A DNA stretch of 64,000 bases. Origin: JAJZQZ01 sp963790415 (GTDB taxonomy: Bacteria; Actinomycetota; Thermoleophilia; RBG-16-64-13). Below, piece by piece: positions 61,873 to 64,000 of the stretch. The position numbers were made by a program, and so were the translations under genes. The notes under the pieces are model-generated. The model was not told the DNA's origin and searched no databases. It saw only the letters and a list, made by a program, of their open reading frames with translations. The stretch covers positions 1-64,000 of the forward strand of contig CAWBOK010000007.1 of assembly GCA_963790415.1 (NCBI GenBank). The letters are read 5' to 3'. Position 1 is the stretch's first letter, and each line of letters begins with the position of its first letter.

Positions 61873-62610
61873 GTGCCGGCTGGCGCGCCTCTGCTCACGC
61901 TGAGTAGAGTATCCAAGCACTTCGGAGGTCTACAGGTCATCAGCGACCTCGACTTCGTCGTGCACGAAGGTGAGATCGTGGGACTCATCGGCCCGAACGG
62001 AGCCGGGAAGAGCACGGTGTTCAATCTCATCACTGCCATCTACCAGCCGGATCGCGGCAGCATCACGTTCAAGGGGAAAGAGATCGCCGGCCTTGCCCCT
62101 CAAAAGATCTGCCACATGGGGATATCCAGGACCTATCAGCTCGTGCGGGCCTTCTTGAAGATGTCGGTCATGGAGAACGTCATGACGGCGGCCGTATACG
62201 GGACCAAGCACCACGCCCAGGGCCCCAAGCAACGAGCCGCGGAGGCCATCGAACTCGTCGAGTTGTCCCACAAGCGCGACGTCAAAGCGGCGCACTTGAC
62301 CCTCTCCGACCGGCGCCTGCTGGAGATCGCCATGGGCTTGGCATCGATGCCGAGCCTGATCTTGCTCGATGAGCCCATGGCCGGCCTGACCGAAGTCGAG
62401 ATCGAACACCTGCTTGGGGTGATCGGAACGACGAGAGCCGAGCGGAACTTCTCCATCCTGTGGATCGAACACAGGGTAGACGCGGTCTTGGATTTCTGCG
62501 ACCGCGTGGGCGTGCTCGACTACGGGGTCAAGATCGCCGACGGCTGTCCCGACGACGTGGCCCGCGACCCGAAAGTCATAGAGGCATACCTTGGCGAACC
62601 TGCTGCTTGA
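61873..62610 (+). CDS. livG: LivG-type ABC ATPase
   Basis: 245 residues from GTG 61873. Walker A GPNGAGKSTVFNLITAIYQP, SRTYQLVRAFLKMSVMENVM, Walker B SLILLDEPMAGLTEVEIEHL and switch ILWIEHRVDAVLDFCDR. The signature LSGGQ is replaced by LTLSDRRLLEIAM, a variant I have seen in some LivG-like proteins. Energises import together with LivF. Its end overlaps livF by 20 bases. Confidence 0.92.
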   Translation: MPAGAPLLTLSRVSKHFGGLQVISDLDFVVHEGEIVGLIGPNGAGKSTVFNLITAIYQPDRGSITFKGKEIAGLAPQKICHMGISRTYQLVRAFLKMSVMENVMTAAVYGTKHHAQGPKQRAAEAIELVELSHKRDVKAAHLTLSDRRLLEIAMGLASMPSLILLDEPMAGLTEVEIEHLLGVIGTTRAERNFSILWIEHRVDAVLDFCDRVGVLDYGVKIADGCPDDVARDPKVIEAYLGEPAA

Positions 62611-63325
62611 GGTCAAAGAACTCAGTGTCGCCTACGGAGACGTCCGAGCCCTGTGGGACGTCTCCTTGGAGGTCGAGGAGGGGTCCATCGTGGCCCTCGT
62701 CGGGACCAACGGGGCCGGCAAGACCACGCTGCTGAAGACCATATCGGGCCTTCTCCGCTCCCTCCAAGGGCAGGTCCTGTTCGAGGGTGAGGACCTGGCC
62801 AGTCTCGATACGAAGCACCGGGTCGACAAAGGCATCGTTATGGTGCCGGAAGGCCGGCGACTCTTCCAGAGCCTCACCGTCCTGGAGAATCTGAGGCTCG
62901 GAGCATATCTGCCGAAGGCGCGGGCCCACTATGACGACTCGCTCGAACGAGTCTTCTCGCTTTTCCCGGTGCTGAAGGAACGCATGAACGGCAAGGCCGG
63001 CCTGTTGAGTGGCGGCGAGCAGCAGATGCTGGCCATAGGACGGGCCGTCATGGCGCGCCCCAGGCTCGTCATGATCGACGAAGCTTCGCTCGGCCTCAGC
63101 CCCATCCTGACCAGGGCGATCTTCGGGCTGATCGTCGCGCTCAATACGCAAGGCACAACGGTGCTCTTGGTCGAGCAGAACATCCACATGGCTTTGAAGG
63201 TGTGCCACCGCGCGTACGTGATGAAGACCGGGCACATCATGTTGAGTGGGACCGGAGAAGAGCTTCTTGCAAACGACGACGTGCGGAAGGCCTACATAGG
63301 CGCGCGGGGAAGCAGGCTCTTGTGA
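62591..63325 (+). CDS. livF: LivF-type ABC ATPase
   Basis: 244 residues; TTG 62591 is the first start giving the conserved LLLEVKELSVAYGDVRALWD. Walker A GTNGAGKTTLLKTISGLLRS, KGIVMVPEGRRLFQSLTVLE, signature LLSGGEQQMLAIGRAVMARP, Walker B LVMIDEASLGLSPILTRAIF and TTVLLVEQNIHMALKVCHRA. Second ATPase of the Liv-type importer. Its stop overlaps the livH start as GTGA. Confidence 0.95.
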   Translation: MANLLLEVKELSVAYGDVRALWDVSLEVEEGSIVALVGTNGAGKTTLLKTISGLLRSLQGQVLFEGEDLASLDTKHRVDKGIVMVPEGRRLFQSLTVLENLRLGAYLPKARAHYDDSLERVFSLFPVLKERMNGKAGLLSGGEQQMLAIGRAVMARPRLVMIDEASLGLSPILTRAIFGLIVALNTQGTTVLLVEQNIHMALKVCHRAYVMKTGHIMLSGTGEELLANDDVRKAYIGARGSRLL

Positions 63326-64000
63326 GTGTTTTTGCGCAAGTCGTCATCAACGGCATCCTCCTTGGGTCCATGTATGGGATCGCAGCCATCGGCCTCAGCC
63401 TCATCTTCGGCACGATGAGGATCATCTTCATTGCCCAAGGGACGATGATCGTCTTCTTCGCCTACCTGGTGTACTGGTCGTTCGTGAAAGCCGGTATCGA
63501 CCCCTATCTCTCACTGTTCACGGTGGTGCCTTTCGCATTCGCCGTTGGCTTGGGGATGTTCTACCTCATCTTCCGTAGGGCCGCCGCACTCGAGGATCGG
63601 AACGTGTCGTTGTTGCTCGCGGTGGGCGTGATGTACCTGGTCCAGAACCTCATATTGAAGGTGTGGTCGGCAACGCCCCGCGGCCTGGACCTCTCGTATT
63701 CGGATGCCATGATCGTCGTAGGGGGCCTCCGGGTGTCGTGGCTGCGCCTCGCCCTCGTGGGACTCGCGGTCGGGTCTGCGGTCGTCGTGTACCTCTTCCT
63801 CAAGCGGACGCGCATAGGGACCGCGGTGAGAGCCGCCTCTGAGGACATGGAGGCGACGAAGATACAGGGCATCAACGCCGTCTGGGTGTGCGCGGTCAGC
63901 TTCGCCATCGGGATCGGACTGGCAGGGGTGGCCGGTGTCGGCATGGCCACGGTCTACAACTTCGACTACCAGTACGGATTCACCTTCGCCATCAAAGCCC
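63322..64000 (+). CDS. livH: LivH-type ABC permease, cut by the window end
   Basis: At least 226 residues from GTG 63322, no stop before the window ends. FAQVVINGILLGSMYGIAAI, GLSLIFGTMRIIFIAQGTMI and VFFAYLVYW are the conserved first helices of LivH-type permeases; later RTRIGTAVRAASEDMEATKI is the ATPase-docking loop. The partner livM would be expected to the right, outside the window. Confidence 0.9.
   Translation, partial: MSVFAQVVINGILLGSMYGIAAIGLSLIFGTMRIIFIAQGTMIVFFAYLVYWSFVKAGIDPYLSLFTVVPFAFAVGLGMFYLIFRRAAALEDRNVSLLLAVGVMYLVQNLILKVWSATPRGLDLSYSDAMIVVGGLRVSWLRLALVGLAVGSAVVVYLFLKRTRIGTAVRAASEDMEATKIQGINAVWVCAVSFAIGIGLAGVAGVGMATVYNFDYQYGFTFAIKA

Noticed and set aside
61873..62610. LivG with missing LSGGQ signature taken as inactivated
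   Set aside because: The variant LTLSDRRLLEIAM aligns with a remembered subgroup of LivG-like ATPases with similar replacements; Walker motifs are intact, so loss of function is not supported.

Overview
The window is GC-rich DNA that looks like an anaerobic, high-GC Gram-positive-type bacterium, most likely an actinobacterial lineage. This is inferred from gene content: a PHO box of GTNACC-type 11-nt repeats next to phoB/phoR-like genes, Thr/Ser-rich lipoprotein linkers, S-layer-homology (SLH) surface proteins, frequent GTG starts, an Ole (olefin/beta-lactone) cluster, and anaerobe-style genes (ETF, molybdenum hydroxylase, DsrE/TusA, an Archaeoglobus-type IscS). No rRNA, tRNA, CRISPR array or transposase was seen. 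Genes are dense and many junctions are translationally coupled by ATGA or GTGA overlaps.

About twenty otherwise well-conserved genes are broken by single-base shifts. They include pstA, pstC, pstS, a PhoR-like kinase, an SDR, oleC and several transporter genes. Because housekeeping genes are hit as often as accessory ones and reading resumes in a neighbouring frame, I read most of these as residual sequencing or assembly indels. I give whole-gene spans and state where the frame changes.

Layout. 0-8.5 kb: a small peptide, a frameshifted O-antigen-ligase-like membrane protein, an acidic/His-rich surface peptide, two SLH proteins (one with M23 peptidase) and a degenerate RecA/DnaB-like ATPase. 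8.6-16.7 kb: the pstSCAB-phoU operon (leftward) and the divergent phoB/phoR-like pair (rightward) around a PHO box, then an SDR. 16.7-23.5 kb: an EamA exporter, another SLH protein, and an operon of IclR regulator, DUF2284 protein, acyl-CoA dehydrogenase, etfB and etfA. 23.6-25.3 kb: toxin-antitoxin remnants (HEPN/MNT, a deleted PIN gene, a Phd-like antitoxin). 25.4-28.1 kb: TusA, DsrE, an IscS-like protein without the PLP lysine, and IscU fused to a Rossmann-like tail. 28.1-31.9 kb: a three-subunit molybdenum hydroxylase. 32-36.3 kb: a VapBC pair, PadR with a HAAS-type membrane partner, and a nuclease-like lipoprotein. 36.3-41.4 kb: a MacAB-like export operon. 41.5-49.6 kb: a PaaK-like ligase, an amino-acid permease and a GH13/GH63 glycosidase pair. 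49.9-54 kb: an ECF sigma factor coupled to a membrane beta-propeller, plus small surface-protein remnants. 54.2-60 kb: oleA, an oleA-like partner, oleB, oleC and oleD. 60.2 kb to the end: a branched-chain amino-acid-type ABC transporter (binding protein, livG, livF, partial livH).

The strongest leads are the lysine-less IscS/IscU-fusion cluster with its TusA and DsrE neighbours; the ole operon with a second OleA-like subunit that lacks all three catalytic residues, headed by a 13-bp perfect dyad; the sigma factor overlapping a membrane-anchored Asp-box propeller gene; and a dispersed intergenic repeat whose terminal hairpin shows compensatory changes between copies.
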